Positions 1-11,206 of a stretch of DNA of 64,000 nucleotides are shown in pieces; within the stretch, counting starts at the first letter, position 1; the number at the start of each line of letters is the position of its first letter. Source of the DNA: Paragonimus skrjabini miyazakii (Eukaryota; Platyhelminthes; Trematoda; Plagiorchiida; Troglotrematidae); the NCBI GenBank assembly GCA_014338405.1, contig JTDE01002335.1:43811-107810 (forward strand). The letters run 5' to 3'. The notes below the pieces were generated by a model. It saw only the letters and a list, made by a program, of their open reading frames with translations, had not been told where the DNA came from and did not search any database. The translations under genes and the position numbers were made by a program.

Positions 1-1094
1 AACTTTCATTCATTGGCTATAGATTTGATTGCCCGATGTAGGCGATGCTTCTGAGACATAACGATGTCGAAATAGCTGTTCGTCATTTACTGGATGATTG
101 TTGAGGCCAGTTGCTTGTAAAGCTTGTCTTGACCTTTTCCGAAATCATGGTAGATGTTTGCTAGTTTTCAGACAGATCGACTCTGACTTAACATAAAACG
201 ACGTACAATGGCCAACTGAAATATTTCCATCTACGTATATGGCAGACAAGTCGGTCGTTTATTATTTAGGTGACCTCGCTCTAAACACTACTCCAACATC
301 AGTTGTGAGTGCTTAGAATGAAAGCAAAATTCACGTGCTGAAAAATGTTGGTTTAAAAACAAAGATGGTTTTCTTTTACCAGAAATCTCTGTCCAAAACT
401 AGTCAACTAAAACACTGATGAGAAATTCATTCGTCGTCACACAAACCAAATTATCTAACCACTGTTTTTTTAAAGAAAACTAGAAATAAGTTGTTTTTTA
501 TCGCTCCACCTGTGGATCATTCGTGGGAACAGTTACATCTGTTACTGAAACGTTTCGTTGTTTCCCAAGGATATGCAGGGTGCACTGATTCAATTGACTA
601 GCAGAAACAAAATCGGGGTGAACAAGTAACACGGCAAGTATGCAAGGTTGTGAAGTTCCATGTGTATTTACTCCATAGTTATTCGTTAAAAGCATACAGT
701 TTTTGAACTATAAGCTTTAGAAAACTCCATCCTGCTATCAGTTTATAAAATCACTGAAATCACTCATGATAAAAAACTATCGACCAATTTGTAATAATGA
801 GAAAATAATAATTTTCACACATGTACGTCTATCGGAGGTGATTAAGATAAAATCTTGATTGAGTCTTAGCAATCAGTTGTTCTCCTAGAAATATTGACAA
901 GTATTAACAAAACCCTATGGGTGTTTTTACAAACTTGTTGATATTGCCTGACGATAATTTCACATGAAAGGTGACAAACATAAATTTGGTCAGTTCAATA
1001 GTGCAATACGAAACTGACGAACAAAAATGAGCCTGAAAAATTGTAAGGTACTTTGTTTTTATATAAAGTGAAAATCGCTGACAATCAATAGCTC
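1..1094. other. upstream non-coding stretch, nothing recognised
   Basis: No frame longer than about 65 codons, no recognisable repeat boundary and no motif I could assign. It is AT-rich. It may be intergenic or lie in a 5' untranslated intron of the PKD gene further right. Confidence 0.4.
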
Positions 1095-1265
1095 ATGGCA
1101 CAATATCATAGACAGTTTTTGTCAGTCACTTTTGACGGAAAAAACTAGATTCGGGTTTCGCTCCTACTGGAGCTTGTGAGCAGTACATACCCTCGCCGAG
1201 GCCAAAACAAGGATGACGATTACGCTCTTATGAGGTAATCATGTTGGAAACTCAACTATGCTTCC
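1095..1265 (-). repeat. tRNA-derived SINE, degraded copy
   Basis: The segment around 1150-1250 aligns by eye with two clearer copies at 57876-58075 and 63800-63990. All three read on the minus strand. Shared blocks include ggtttcgctc, a gagct/gagctt stretch and the gcagtacatac / gtagtgcatatc block. This copy is the most decayed and its tRNA-like promoter boxes are no longer clear. It is probably an old insertion. The family resembles the tRNA-related SINEs known from flukes, but that is recall, not a search. Confidence 0.5.
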
Positions 1266-3478
1266 GGTTCTGACTGTTAAATCCCTCCTGATGACTCTGA
1301 AAAATACAGCTGATGGTCAGCAGTTGGCAGTTTTATGTTAAGAAAGGGTAGTGAAAATAACTTTAATTGTTTGAGCATCAAAATTAAAAATATTCCTCTA
1401 TTTTAATTGTGACTAGCTACTCAAACCAACCAATAAAAAGAGAGTTAAATGAACCAACCGAAAGATGATCGCACACAATTGTCAACAACTTAATGGAAGT
1501 GAGTATAGTAAAACAAATGGTTGACTGAAGATTATAGCCTGTAGTACAACAATGGGTGAAGAATGTTTCGTTAAACAAAAGACGATATATGTGGCCACAT
1601 ACTTAACACTAGAAGACTACAGTAAATGACACGAAATATTGGGACAGAAAATTAGGGCTTGTTAAAGGTGAAAGGGAGAAAAAACCTACTCATGTACACA
1701 AATTCGTAATACCAACGCTATTGACCTCTGTGTTTCGTCGTTACAAACGGTGTCAGCAACCAAAGGTAATCATTATCCTTTGAATTCAAGCCAGGAAACC
1801 AGAAAAGCCCTACCAAAACAACCTTTCGTGTAAATGTTTCCTTACTACGAACCCAGGTCATGGTCTGCCTAACATGTAGCCACTTTTAGCCTAACCCACC
1901 AACCACAAACAAGACAAACGGTGAGTAACTATTTGTACGATGTAGCCATACCAACAAAGTCTGTGAAACGTGATCATTATGCTCATGGGTATGTGGATTC
2001 TGTGCTTCCTGGAGACACGTGAGTGAACTGGTACATTGTTCCTACCATACGCAGCCAATGCCGCTGAGGAGCCAGCGGTCAAAATTGGACATTCTGTAAA
2101 CATCATCCGCGAGGACTGACCACGTTTTACCGTTGAACAATAGGACCGCTCTTACACTGATATTGTAGACATCGTCTTTCACAGAAAAACTGAGACCATA
2201 CTGGTGTCACAGACAGTGCAAGTTAGCAAACGTTATCTGAACCTTAGCTAGACGATTTGCGGGTTCACTAGATATTGTAGCAGCGCTGATGCGCTGCCAA
2301 GATACATAGAGTTATCGACTGCCTTCAACAGCTGATCAATATGGGTGAAGTCGGGCGTAAAGTCTTGTCAATAGTGCAACAATAATCTACACTCAGAATG
2401 AACAGAGGTTATAGCAAAGTGAAACGTGAAGCATGTATTCTGTCTAAGAAGTTCTCAGCTCCTCGTGAATCTTTAGAGACTTGATCAGTGCCATCTGCAT
2501 AATCTGTGTCCAAAAACTGAGCAACTGGAAGTAGTTTCACTTCGCCTTATTCACAGTCTGTCAAGACACAAAATTTAGCGACATTGTTGAGGCTGGCCAA
2601 CTTGTCGCATCCAACATGAGACATTGAAGGTCATCTGTCATAAGCTATAGCCTGACCCGAAGTCTGACAGTAAAATGCTCCCAGGATTTCGATGGACTAC
2701 TCGAACACACTGTTCTTAGTTAGAAAACCCCAGAATACAGTTCTGTTCATTGAGCTAAAGTTTCCCCGATGTCTAACAATACAACCGTTGTTGACCTTTC
2801 TCATGAACGTAGGGGTTCACGTAAGTCAAAATGTGCGAAGTTTTGATCAGTGCAGTTACGGACAGAGTGAAATCCAGTCTGCTGGTTGCGGATATGTTGT
2901 TCACACGTTTCATTTAGCTCACTAATTACAAGAGCTGCGAACAGCTTGAAAACAATAGAAAGCAGGTTAATCCCATGAGGGTTCACATACAAAGTGCGTA
3001 GGCCATTTTTACAATTGAGACAACGTTAAGCAAACACCACTCATTTAAAACAGTTTCATCGTTTTAGAGTTCACGGGTTAGAGCCATCAACTTTTTAAGT
3101 AAAATAGACTGGAGAGAGTTTGTTTGAGCCAGGTGCCTTGTGACGTTTTACGCAAGTTGTCTTGTATGAGAGGAGTTCTCCTTAGAGAAAAGAAACTTCA
3201 ATAAACTGACGAGCATGAGGAGTACTCGCTTGTTTACTCAACGTCAACCGGTTGAAATGATGTCGAAAATGCTTGGCCTAGTATCGTGTGGTTCAAATAT
3301 ATATTATAGATTGGCTCACTTAGTTTTATAAGTTACCTTGATCACAGTTGATTTATAGTCACGTGCCGCTCGGATGAAACGGAAAAGCTCTCGTGAGTGC
3401 CAGATAACAGCGGTTTGTTCCATCTGAGAAGTGTGTTGCTTCCACCAGACCTCCCAATCCTTTTAACATTCAAAGTAA
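1266..3478. other. non-coding stretch, nothing recognised
   Basis: Only short frames (up to 77 codons at 2692-2925 on +) with no family resemblance and no convincing splice signals around them. Nothing here supports a gene. Confidence 0.4.
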
Positions 3479-3946
3479 GTGACATTACGAAGCGAAGTAT
3501 ACCAGCTGCCGGATGAACAGTTCCAGCGAGTGTTACGAAGTTTGCGTGATTACATGAAAACTCAACGGTTGGTAGTTAAACATACAGTAACCTCAGATGA
3601 GTTGTACCGGAATTATGCACTGTATACCGTGTATGTTCCCAATAACCTTCGGTGTTGTGTCGTAGGTAGGGCCCTGGGCTGGAGATCAACCTGGTCTGGT
3701 TGTTGTACAACACGTGTGTTTCCATCAGTTTACATTAACCAACTTATGTTGGACGATGGAGTGGTTTTCCACCAAAGAGCACAGCGAAATTGGCACACAC
3801 AACAAAGGTGTTCCAGATTTGCTCGTAAGCTTAAAAGCAGCCACGCCACCGATGGACGACGGTCAGGTGATCCAACCGTGTCTAAGGTTGAACTGACAAT
3901 AGAAGACACCAAGTGGAACGTTGGCGTCGTGAACGCTAAAAATTAG
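3479..3946 (+). CDS. unidentified 155-codon open frame, probably repeat-derived
   Basis: This is the longest uninterrupted frame in the window. The first ~55 residues look protein-like, with a helix-like segment (RVLRSLRDYMKTQR) and a hydrophobic YALYTVYVP stretch. Then comes a Cys/Trp-rich patch (RCCVVGRALGWRSTWSGCC) and a basic Ser-rich tail ending KWNVGVVNAKN. I do not recognise the family. The track places the start at 3479, but no ATG with good context is obvious there; an exon or transposon fragment is as likely as a free-standing gene. No introns or partners are visible. It lies 7 kb upstream of the PKD coding exons and about 1 kb from a pair of broken Penelope-like elements, which makes a retroelement origin plausible. 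Confidence 0.3.
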   Translation: MTLRSEVYQLPDEQFQRVLRSLRDYMKTQRLVVKHTVTSDELYRNYALYTVYVPNNLRCCVVGRALGWRSTWSGCCTTRVFPSVYINQLMLDDGVVFHQRAQRNWHTQQRCSRFARKLKSSHATDGRRSGDPTVSKVELTIEDTKWNVGVVNAKN

Positions 3947-4924
3947 TCCTTAACAGAAGCAGCGCGATATTTCATGGATTCACCGAGAAAGTCGAATCTA
4001 ATTAGGTAGATCTGTCAAATCAGAGACTGAGAGACCAACAGGGTTATTAGTCGTCTGTCTCTTGTTGTCCGGGACCACTGACTAGGTTTGTTCGTGCCTT
4101 CTTTGAATGCTATCCAGTTATTCAAGGTATTTGCAAACCGACCGAGGCTCTTGAAGGCGGTGATGGTCATGATGATTTGTAGGCCTCCCTCGGGATTTGT
4201 TCACGGTTGGCGGATACGGGAGTTGAACAGACACTATACCGATAACTCCCCAAACCAAAGGCACGCTGGCGGAAAGCACGGGAGCCTCGTTGTGACATCT
4301 GAAGCCCTTCTGTGACAAAGTACTCTACGCAATATCGCCTTATCGTCAAAGTTTTTATACGGCAATTTGAAGGAGACCGGGGTGCCATGGGTGAATTTAC
4401 CACATTATGTTTATTGTCCGCAACTTCCTACTAGTCGAGAGGACCCAGTTTATCTAACAGTCACCTCTCAAGTAGGAGGTCGTTCCCGAGTCCACAGTCT
4501 GGAAACATACCGGAAGGCGTTCGGTTTGCTTGTCCTGGTATTTCAGTTATATGAAGATATAAGATGAAAACTGTGAGACATCGCCATCACATGCAACAAC
4601 AGTGTAAACCGAATTTTAAACGTGGACTTCTTGAAACATAAAGTAGATAAAAACTTCAGAACCGACTTTCTACACACAAATTAAACATACATGAACGATC
4701 TCAACACTTAACATCGTAAAACAGTTTGTCCCATATGTCAACTTGTATAACACAGACACAGAACGCAATCCGCAAGATGAATTCATTTCATAGACTCTTT
4801 TTAATCGTTAACGTTTAACAGTCAAAATTAAAATTAACGAACGATTTAATGACGACAAATGAAAAATTACCATTGGCATCCTGAAACCACCTTGAACATG
4901 GTTATAGTAATCAAGGCAGGCGTA
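3947..4924. other. overlapping short frames, unassigned
   Basis: Frames of 66-78 codons overlap on both strands (4088-4315 +, 4167-4403 -, 4367-4567 +). None resembles a known family. Overlap on both strands suggests a locally less AT-rich, formerly coding segment, possibly continuous with the frame at 3479, but no repeat edge could be placed. From about 4570 to 4924 there is only AT-rich sequence. Confidence 0.3.
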
Positions 4925-5225
4925 CCGTAATTAAAAAGTATTTTTGGTACGCAGCGGATGCTGGTGGCGAGTAATTAACAAGACCCCAATAAAATTAAAC
5001 ACTTTCGTCCGGTTGCACGTTATGATCACGCGGAACGATGGAACTACTTCGACTGCGTCCAGTCTGAACGAAATGCCTAGCGATTGATAAGGTCGAGCTT
5101 CGGTTGACTGACACACGGTTGTTACCATGGTGACTCATTGATTGGTACAGCCCCTTTGGCAGACGCTTCTTTGCCGGTTTCTCCAGTCGTCTGCCTGTTG
5201 TACCAGTGTATAGGTCAGCGCAGCT
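4925..5225 (-). mobile_element. Penelope-like element, 3' end with GIY-YIG endonuclease remnant
   Basis: Read on the minus strand from about 5225 down, the translation gives a decayed GIY-YIG-type motif (LYTGTTGRRLEKPAKKRLPK). A SIARHFVQTGRS segment follows. After a frameshift come an FRVI..CNRTKVFNFI segment and a final ...QHPLRTKN. This order (YxG, arginine-rich helix, KxxLP, the 'ARHxVxTGH' box, 'LxFxE', then the PLCxQK-like end) is the usual C-terminus of Penelope-like elements, which couple a reverse transcriptase to this nuclease. There are at least one frameshift and several lost residues. The copy is truncated at about 5225, where a + strand copy begins. Nucleotide blocks are shared with the + copy at 5565-5855. 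Confidence 0.65.
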
Positions 5226-5855
5226 TTGATCCACAGGGCTAAGCAAGTATGTGTGGACAAAACAGCGAAGGAAGAACTGCGACTACTTCAAGGTGTGTTG
5301 CATTTGAATAAATATCCCAACATGTTCATCCGGCTTCATACCCAACTGCGCGTGCAACATGAGGCTCCACGTATAGTACGCAAGAAAACCACGTTCACAG
5401 GTTTGTCATACATAAACAAGAATCCAGCAGTAAGGTTTGAACGAAGTATCGAATTGAGTTTGCTTCGGATCTATTACGTCGTCCATAGGCGTCTCACTGC
5501 GCGCACCAGAAGCGTCTCCTTGCCATCAATTAACAGGGTGAATCCTGTTCTCTCGATCCGTTCAGTTGTAATTACGGTGACGTACACTGGAATGGCTCAG
5601 AGACGATCGGAAAAGTCGGCCAAGGAGCATCTATCAAAGTGATTGCGGCAATCAGTAACTCAGCTCGACCTTATTAATCACTGAGCACTTCGCTTAGATC
5701 GGACACAGCCAAAGTAGTTTCGTCGTTTCGCGTGATCATAATGTGCAACCGGAAGAAAGTGTTCGAGTTTATTGAGGCCTTGTCAATGACTAGTCAAAAG
5801 TCTCCGTTGTGTCCCCGAAAGAGTTACAGTGCGCTTGCCTAGATTTCCTTAACCA
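5226..5855 (+). mobile_element. Penelope-like element, RT thumb to GIY-YIG end
   Basis: The open frame 5226-5642 begins at the RT thumb (RAKQVC, then LRLLQGVLHLNKYPNMFI, the family's 'RA..IC ... L...L..NGYP..FI' block). It continues through a linker ending LPSINRVNPVLSIRSVV. It then reaches a degenerate nuclease motif with YTG in place of YIG and a basic helix ending AKEHLSK. Beyond the stop, other frames keep the family C-terminus: FRVIIMCNRKKVFEFIEAL and SPLCPRKS. It is 5' truncated, lacks the catalytic RT palm, has stops after the nuclease and cannot be active. It is joined back to back with the minus-strand copy at 4925-5225. Confidence 0.7.
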
Positions 5856-7329
5856 GGGTCAAGGTAGATTTAAGAGGCCATATTTGTTCCCACTTAACCA
5901 GTTGTCATTAATTTCAAGTGTTACCCCTTGCGATTAAAAGGAGTATTTATGGAGTAAATTCACCTTGTGGATTTCCTGTACCTTGTGATGTTCAGCTTGA
6001 TACATGGGGTAAACTGCCTCGCGTTCTTAAAGCAAATGCTTCCCAACGATTTGAAACGCTCCTTGAATCAACTGGTTCGGACTAGTTACTAACTTACAAC
6101 TGAACGAACGCGTTTTGCGATTTTTAGAAGACTGTTCACTAAACAAGAATTACCAGAATGATTTTTTCAAGCCTGTCCGCGGCTTACTTACGCTCGGATG
6201 TGAAATTAAGTTTATTATCTATTCCAGTGTTATTCTTGAGCGAACAATGAGATTGCATTTTCAAAAAGCAACAGATATTGATTGTCACCTAGGCGAAACA
6301 TACTTCAAGCAGTCCAGTACTATTGTTTCATCTATAATACTGCCGTCGGAATGTTTATTGACACCCCGTTATTTGCCTTGTTTTTTCGAATGATGATGAA
6401 GTGAACAGGCTATCACAGCATGACTGCAAGAGAAATACCGAAATAATTAGAAGCTTTGAATAAAAGTTTTTCATTTGTATGAACCTTTTGCTATCGCCAC
6501 TTAGATGGTAGCGGTAAACTAATGTTTTTCCAGTTAGCACTAAGCAGTGTATCGTGTTTTTGACTGGACCCATTGTTTAGCTCTAACGAAACACAATCCC
6601 GATGGCTTAACATTACAGATGATTGAATCACCTCATTTAACACACGCTTGCCAGTAGTGTTTAGCTGGTCCAGACATCTTACGAGGAAACTCAGCAAGAT
6701 GTCCTTCTGTCTCCAACGAACATCCAGACAATCAGGAATTCCCTATTCATTTGAGTAGACCAGCAGCGAATCAATGAGGAAGATGTACAGTGTCTGCGGT
6801 CACTATTCCGGTCTACGCCCTCCACTTCAACGTTCAATCTTCAGTTTAAATTTGACGGTAGCTTAAGATCTTTGTTGACCTCATTGTGATAGATGATTGC
6901 CTAAATTAAATTCCTATTGGCAACAATATTGCCGCTAGCCAAATCTTGTGCGCACTAGACTGAAGCAGTGACTGCTGGAATAATTGGTTCCGCCGGGTTA
7001 CATCCCAAGAGATGACAAGATCAGCTCGGTCAACCTCAGGCCATCGGTTTTCGGCCGTTTGTGACAGCTGCAAAGGAATTCGCACATCTGGTCTAAAGGT
7101 CTACCAGTTGAACTTAGCTAAGTTCAAACCGCAACTTCCGCCATCAGATGTTGATTTTGGCTGTTCTACCACGAGTTACACTATTGAAAATATTGTGTAT
7201 CCTACATTCAACTGGGGTATGGGATCCGGCCTTGGTGTTCAGATTGGGGTTGACAGGACAGTTATTGTCTTTTCTCATAAAAATCAATTGTCCTAATATC
7301 AATCACGGATACTCAAGGATGAAAGTTTG
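5856..7329. other. non-coding stretch with one unassigned + frame
   Basis: Nothing is recognisable from 5856 to 6999. A + frame at 7012-7296 (94 codons) has no family resemblance; it runs directly into the foldback at 7330 and may belong to the same repeat. Confidence 0.3.
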
Positions 7330-7538
7330 AATGTTATTGATAAACGGATTGAGAATAACACAACGTTATGAACAAGTTGTAATACTCTATGTTTCAACCA
7401 CCTCGAGTGGCCTTCCTCAGGAGTGTTGCAATCGAATACAACACTCCTGAGGAAGGCCATTCGAGGTGGTTAAAACATGGAGTATTACAACCTGTTCATA
7501 ACTTTGTGTTATTCTCAATTCGTTTATCAGTAGCATGT
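7330..7538. repeat. foldback: ~99-nt inverted repeat with 10-nt spacer
   Basis: The left arm, about 7330-7428, is the reverse complement of the right arm, about 7439-7538. The spacer is caatcgaata. Inner ends are gagtgttg and caacactc. I count roughly 8-10 mismatches over ~95 aligned bases, mostly transitions, so the arms are close to but not fully identical. The arms contain blocks such as cctcaggagtgttg and gaataacacaa. A transcript would form a long hairpin. One frame through the right arm reads NTPEEGHSRW, which resembles a short peptide I associate with trailing parts of Penelope-like elements; that link is weak. Confidence 0.85.
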
Positions 7539-8675
7539 TAAACACGACGCCCGAGCTGTTTGACCTCATTCGTACAGAAGTTTGAATGTAATGAATCATT
7601 AATGCTTAATCTAGTTGCGAAATGTTTACTTCATAATTACAGGAAGCCTTATTTGAAGTCTTCTCTCTGAAAAGAATACATAGTACTACTGACCACAAAC
7701 ATTTAGAGAAGCATGGAATTTCGTGCTATCACTTGATAACTGTTGGCAGATCCGTGCTCCAAATTATCATGGAATTCGAGAAATTTTCAGATAGAAGCAG
7801 TGACAATCTCGGAACTTTTCACAAAACGTCTGGTAAAATGAGAAATGAAAAAAAAGAAACAACATCAATGTTCCATGTTTGACCTCTTACTGCCAAACGA
7901 AGTTGATGTCGGCTAAAATATAAGGGTGCATTGTGTTCTCCCGCGCCAGTAAAGCGCTAACGAACTGCACCAACATTTGAATAAATTCCTTTTACTAATG
8001 TGCAATGTGACATTTAGTTCATATAACCTGAACAACGCTAACAGAATCTTCCGAAAGTTCAAATGCATAAAACTACAGTTTTGTGTACGTTAAAGATTTA
8101 AATAAAACATCGTTGTTCTGGAAATCTGAAAATCCTGAAGTGTCTACTTAACTGAGTCTTAGTGGTGAAGCAACTGACTAAGGTTTACCTGATGATCATG
8201 ATGACCGCTCCAGAGATGGTTGTGCAAGGTGAAGACCAAACTTAAAAGCAAGGTAAGACAATTCGGTTAAGCTTAATGCACGGTCGGTGGTGCAAAACCC
8301 GGCAAGGTTGTCACATGCAAGCATTGGGAACAGGACAATACCCGGTCAGGGAAAGAAAAGTTTTATTTTTTTGCAGTCGAAAAAATACAAGGCTTTCGTG
8401 TATTATTTCTTCTGGAAACGGGTTACCAAAAATGCGTGTCTGAATAAAAACCCTAAGCAAAAGGGTTAAATATTTAGTTTGTGACGTTATTCTATTTTGG
8501 AGTTGACCACAATAAAAGTCGAACGCTCCGGAGACCGTTTACTTTTTTGTCAAACTCACGACAAGATCCGTCAAGTATTGATATTAAAGTATTTCTCGTC
8601 GCAAGGTCGAACGAAGCAATCTACACAGATACTCCATATATTTTATGTTCACTGGTTTGACTTTTAGTGTGAGAT
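7539..8675. other. non-coding stretch, nothing recognised
   Basis: AT-rich sequence with no credible frame. The frames at its right edge run into the assembly gap and are artefacts of reading through N. Confidence 0.4.
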
Positions 8676-8775
8676 NNNNNNNNNNNNNNNNNNNNNNNNN
8701 NNNNNNNNNNNNNNNNNNNNNNNNNNNNNNNNNNNNNNNNNNNNNNNNNNNNNNNNNNNNNNNNNNNNNNNNNNN
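8676..8775. other. assembly gap, 100 N
   Basis: Exactly 100 N, the usual placeholder for a scaffold gap of unknown length. The flanks are unrelated to each other, unlike the second gap at 33348-33487. Confidence 0.95.
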
Positions 8776-10734
8776 CTCATACACAACTCTCTTTGACTCA
8801 GTGGCACTATAACAGCACTTTCAGAATATGCCTGTCTCTCATCGCAGCTGTACATTCAGTACGATGACTGGGCTCCTCAGCAGCTGTTATTCTTCATCCT
8901 TGAAGAAGATTCCAAAGTCGTGTATGGGCTGGGTTAGCGGACTCACGCAAACCTGCTGAACTCATCGAGCTTGTTCCAGCTTCGAGGAACTACCGATTTA
9001 ATTGGCTCACCAGACTGAAAATCAGAGCACAACCCGTTAAATTTGTTTAATAGTCGTTTCAATGTCAGTTCGATGACTCTTGCAACCGACAAGATCCTGC
9101 AGACATTCTACGATTCTCACCTGATTTACGGACTAATAGCAATTAAAAAGAACTCGATTGCTTGACCATTTCTTTAGACTGTTTGTGACTGGGAGCTACG
9201 ATCCATAACTAACGTACCCATTCCGTTTATGCAGATACATATGAAGGTTGATTTAAACCAATAGTCTTCATGGTGCTGTGTAATAAACTTGTTAAATTGC
9301 CTAACTATCCTTGGAAATTCGTCCTTGAAAGGAATAACTGAGTTTATAGACTGCGCAAAAACCACCTGGTTTGACAGACGATCGGAAAGCGACGAACAAC
9401 ATTCAATACAATTTTAGCCGATTTGGATGTTGTACTTAAGCAATTCTACAGCACCACGGCTGTTCACGCCAGCGGTTCAAAATGTTGCACCTTAACTGCT
9501 GCAGAGGAAGTTGAAGTTCGACCGCAAAATCCTTATCTGTGTAAACAAAAGCCTTTGGTACAAGTCCATAGGTTGCATAACGTGCCACTACAGGAACACA
9601 TCAGGCTTTATCACAGTAATCATATCCATAGGCCCCTAATGACTTTAAATCCACCCTGTAATGCGGATCGCTCTCGACATTTACTCTTGTGTTTGTTGTG
9701 TTTCCTGTGGTTTGAAGTTTACACTGAGAACGAAGTTGCCCGCTACGTTTTAATTTTTGATGGATACTCTGCGTATGGTTGAGCAACTACGCCAGATGTC
9801 ATGGCTTTTCATCTGTTAGAGATAGAGATGAACACAGCCGTCGTTAGGTTGTCAGTTTCAGCAGACTGCTAGCATGTGAGTTGTCTTCTTCAATGTCCAT
9901 TCAAAGAACTTAACGGTGACGTCACCATTTTTGAATTTTTGTTTAATTTGAAGAAAGAGGTAAGAACTTGACCTCTTTTTCATTGTTTTGTCTCATCAGT
10001 TAGATATAGGCGGAAGGTAGCTTTGTACAGCGGTTCTTCGGTAGCAAGTCGAAAGAACTTTTGAATTTTTGACCGATTCTAGAAGTGTTACAGCTGACAG
10101 AAGAGTGAACTCATTGTTTTTCTACTTGTCAAAACTACGCATGTATGTTAAACTTGAACGGAATAATGTGGGCTTTTTACGGTACGAAATAACGTGCAAC
10201 TCGCAGTCGAACTGGGGAATATTCGAATATATCATTGAGTACTATGTGGGTTAAACTTCCAGGTGTTAACGGTGCAACCCATACGCTTCCCTGGTCAACC
10301 GTACAGGGAATCACATCTCAGTAGAAATCCCTGGAACATGACTGACGCAAATAAATACGCATTTCTTTCGATCAAAGTAGATATAGGATTGAAACATGAT
10401 ACCCTATTCTTCACTTAAACCGAAACCTAGTCATTATCTAGGATGCCTAATATTATTTATCCAGCTTTGATATATTTGAACAAATACATCCCTGAAATGT
10501 CATGTGAGTGTTATCAAGAATTGTGATTTCTGCGAAAACGTTTACTCTCAGGTTAGATTAAGATTAATATCTTCCGTTAACATGTTGTTTATCGACCCAC
10601 TTCACTATGCGAGATTTCTTTAAATATTCTTTATGTCGTGATAAAATAGTATACTGTAGAGAGTTATGTTATATAACCCCGTGAAGCATCATAATATATC
10701 ATACGACCTCACTTGGATCTCCGTTCCGTTTCAG
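8776..10734. other. region upstream of PKD; one unassigned 119-codon frame
   Basis: The + frame 9423-9782 (119 codons, Cys/His/Leu-rich, e.g. HLLLCLLCFLWF) is not recognised. The rest is AT-rich and featureless. This stretch should contain the promoter or upstream untranslated exons of the PKD gene, but I see no TATA box or other element I would defend. Confidence 0.3.
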
Positions 10735-10908
10735 TCTTATACTTCAAAGGCCTGCTGTGTGCATCAATCCACTGAACAATTTCACAAGCGCAGTTATTAG
10801 ACTTGGGTCAGAGGAGTAGCGATAACTGTCCAGTGTTGCTCACCTGCATTCCTAACCCCTCACCATTACTTGAGATAAGTATATCTAAACGACCATATCA
10901 AGTAGCAA
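10735..10908 (+). other. possible 5' untranslated part of PKD exon 1
   Basis: A good acceptor-like sequence (ctccgttccgtttcag) ends at 10734, 174 nt before the PKD start codon. It could be the acceptor of a 5' untranslated intron or a spliced-leader site, since flukes trans-splice some mRNAs. An in-frame stop (tag, 10903-10905) sits two codons before the ATG, so the reading frame does not extend upstream without splicing. Confidence 0.35.
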
Positions 10909-11022
10909 ATGGCGTTCAACTTCTTCCTTCAGTTTGGCGCCTATCAGGCTTGCGCCTACGCCGAGAGATCGTTTACACTCACCGACCTATCCGAGGCAGC
11001 CATTGATCTTGTGAGCAAGTTG
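10909..11022 (+). CDS. PRKD: protein kinase D, coding exon 1 (start of ubiquitin-like domain)
   Basis: The exon encodes 38 residues beginning MAFNFFLQFGAYQACA and ending AAIDLVSKL, then a donor GTAAGT at 11023. In protein kinase D the N-terminal ubiquitin-like domain starts with a beta strand of the type 'FxLQxG' and runs on to 'AxxIVxxKF'; FFLQFG and LSEAAIDLVSKL sit in the right places. The start was chosen because the ATG has a purine at -3 and G at +4 (agcaaATGg), follows an in-frame stop and makes the FFLQFG strand complete. A strong acceptor-like tract (cttcttccttcag) inside the exon, ending at 10932, leaves open a longer N-terminus supplied by an upstream exon. An alternative donor (GTGAGC at 11011) would also keep phase 0. 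PKD is a cytosolic Ser/Thr kinase recruited to Golgi or plasma membrane by diacylglycerol and activated by PKC. Confidence 0.75.
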
Positions 11023-11061
11023 GTAAGTCAATAATATTTTCCTGTCAGCTATTTTCTCGAG
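11023..11061 (+). other. PKD intron 1, 39-nt micro-intron
   Basis: GT-AG intron (gtaagt...ctcgag) of 39 nt, phase 0. A better-looking acceptor (ttttcctgtcag, ending 11048) lies inside it, but using it would add 13 nt and break the frame that carries the domain match, so the AG at 11060-11061 is preferred. Introns of about 30-40 nt near gene starts are a known habit of schistosomes and relatives. Confidence 0.65.
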
Positions 11062-11206
11062 GTCAAAATACAACCCGAGGAACAAACGGCCTTACATGAG
11101 CGATTGCTGCTATTTTACAACAATGATCAAACCGTGGAGGGTTTCAAGCCAATCTATACCGTTGATGATATTTTACCTGGATATGTTATTCAGATATTAT
11201 TACCCG
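11062..11206 (+). CDS. PRKD: protein kinase D, coding exon 2 (rest of ubiquitin-like domain)
   Basis: The exon is 145 nt, entering in phase 0 and leaving in phase 1 at a consensus donor (ccc g|gtaagt). It encodes VKIQPEEQTALHERLLLFYN at its start and TVDDILPGYVIQILLP at its end. In animal PKDs the corresponding positions read 'YDKILLFxHD' and 'ASDIxEGDLIEVVL'. The LLLF strand and the DDI-x-x-G-x-V-I-x-I-L-L strand line up in order and spacing. Together with exon 1 this completes a ubiquitin-like fold, the dimerisation domain that lies just before C1a in the family. The last base G combines with AT of the next exon to make an aspartate codon, so the C1a exon 43 kb away continues the frame. Confidence 0.87.

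Noticed and set aside
8584..8855. Minus frames spanning the first gap
   Set aside because: Most of each translation is N; the real ends are short and unrelated.
11023..11048. Shorter 26-nt version of PKD intron 1 ending at tcctgtcag
   Set aside because: It has the better pyrimidine tract, but it adds 13 nt and puts the LLLF and DDILPG strands out of frame with exon 1.
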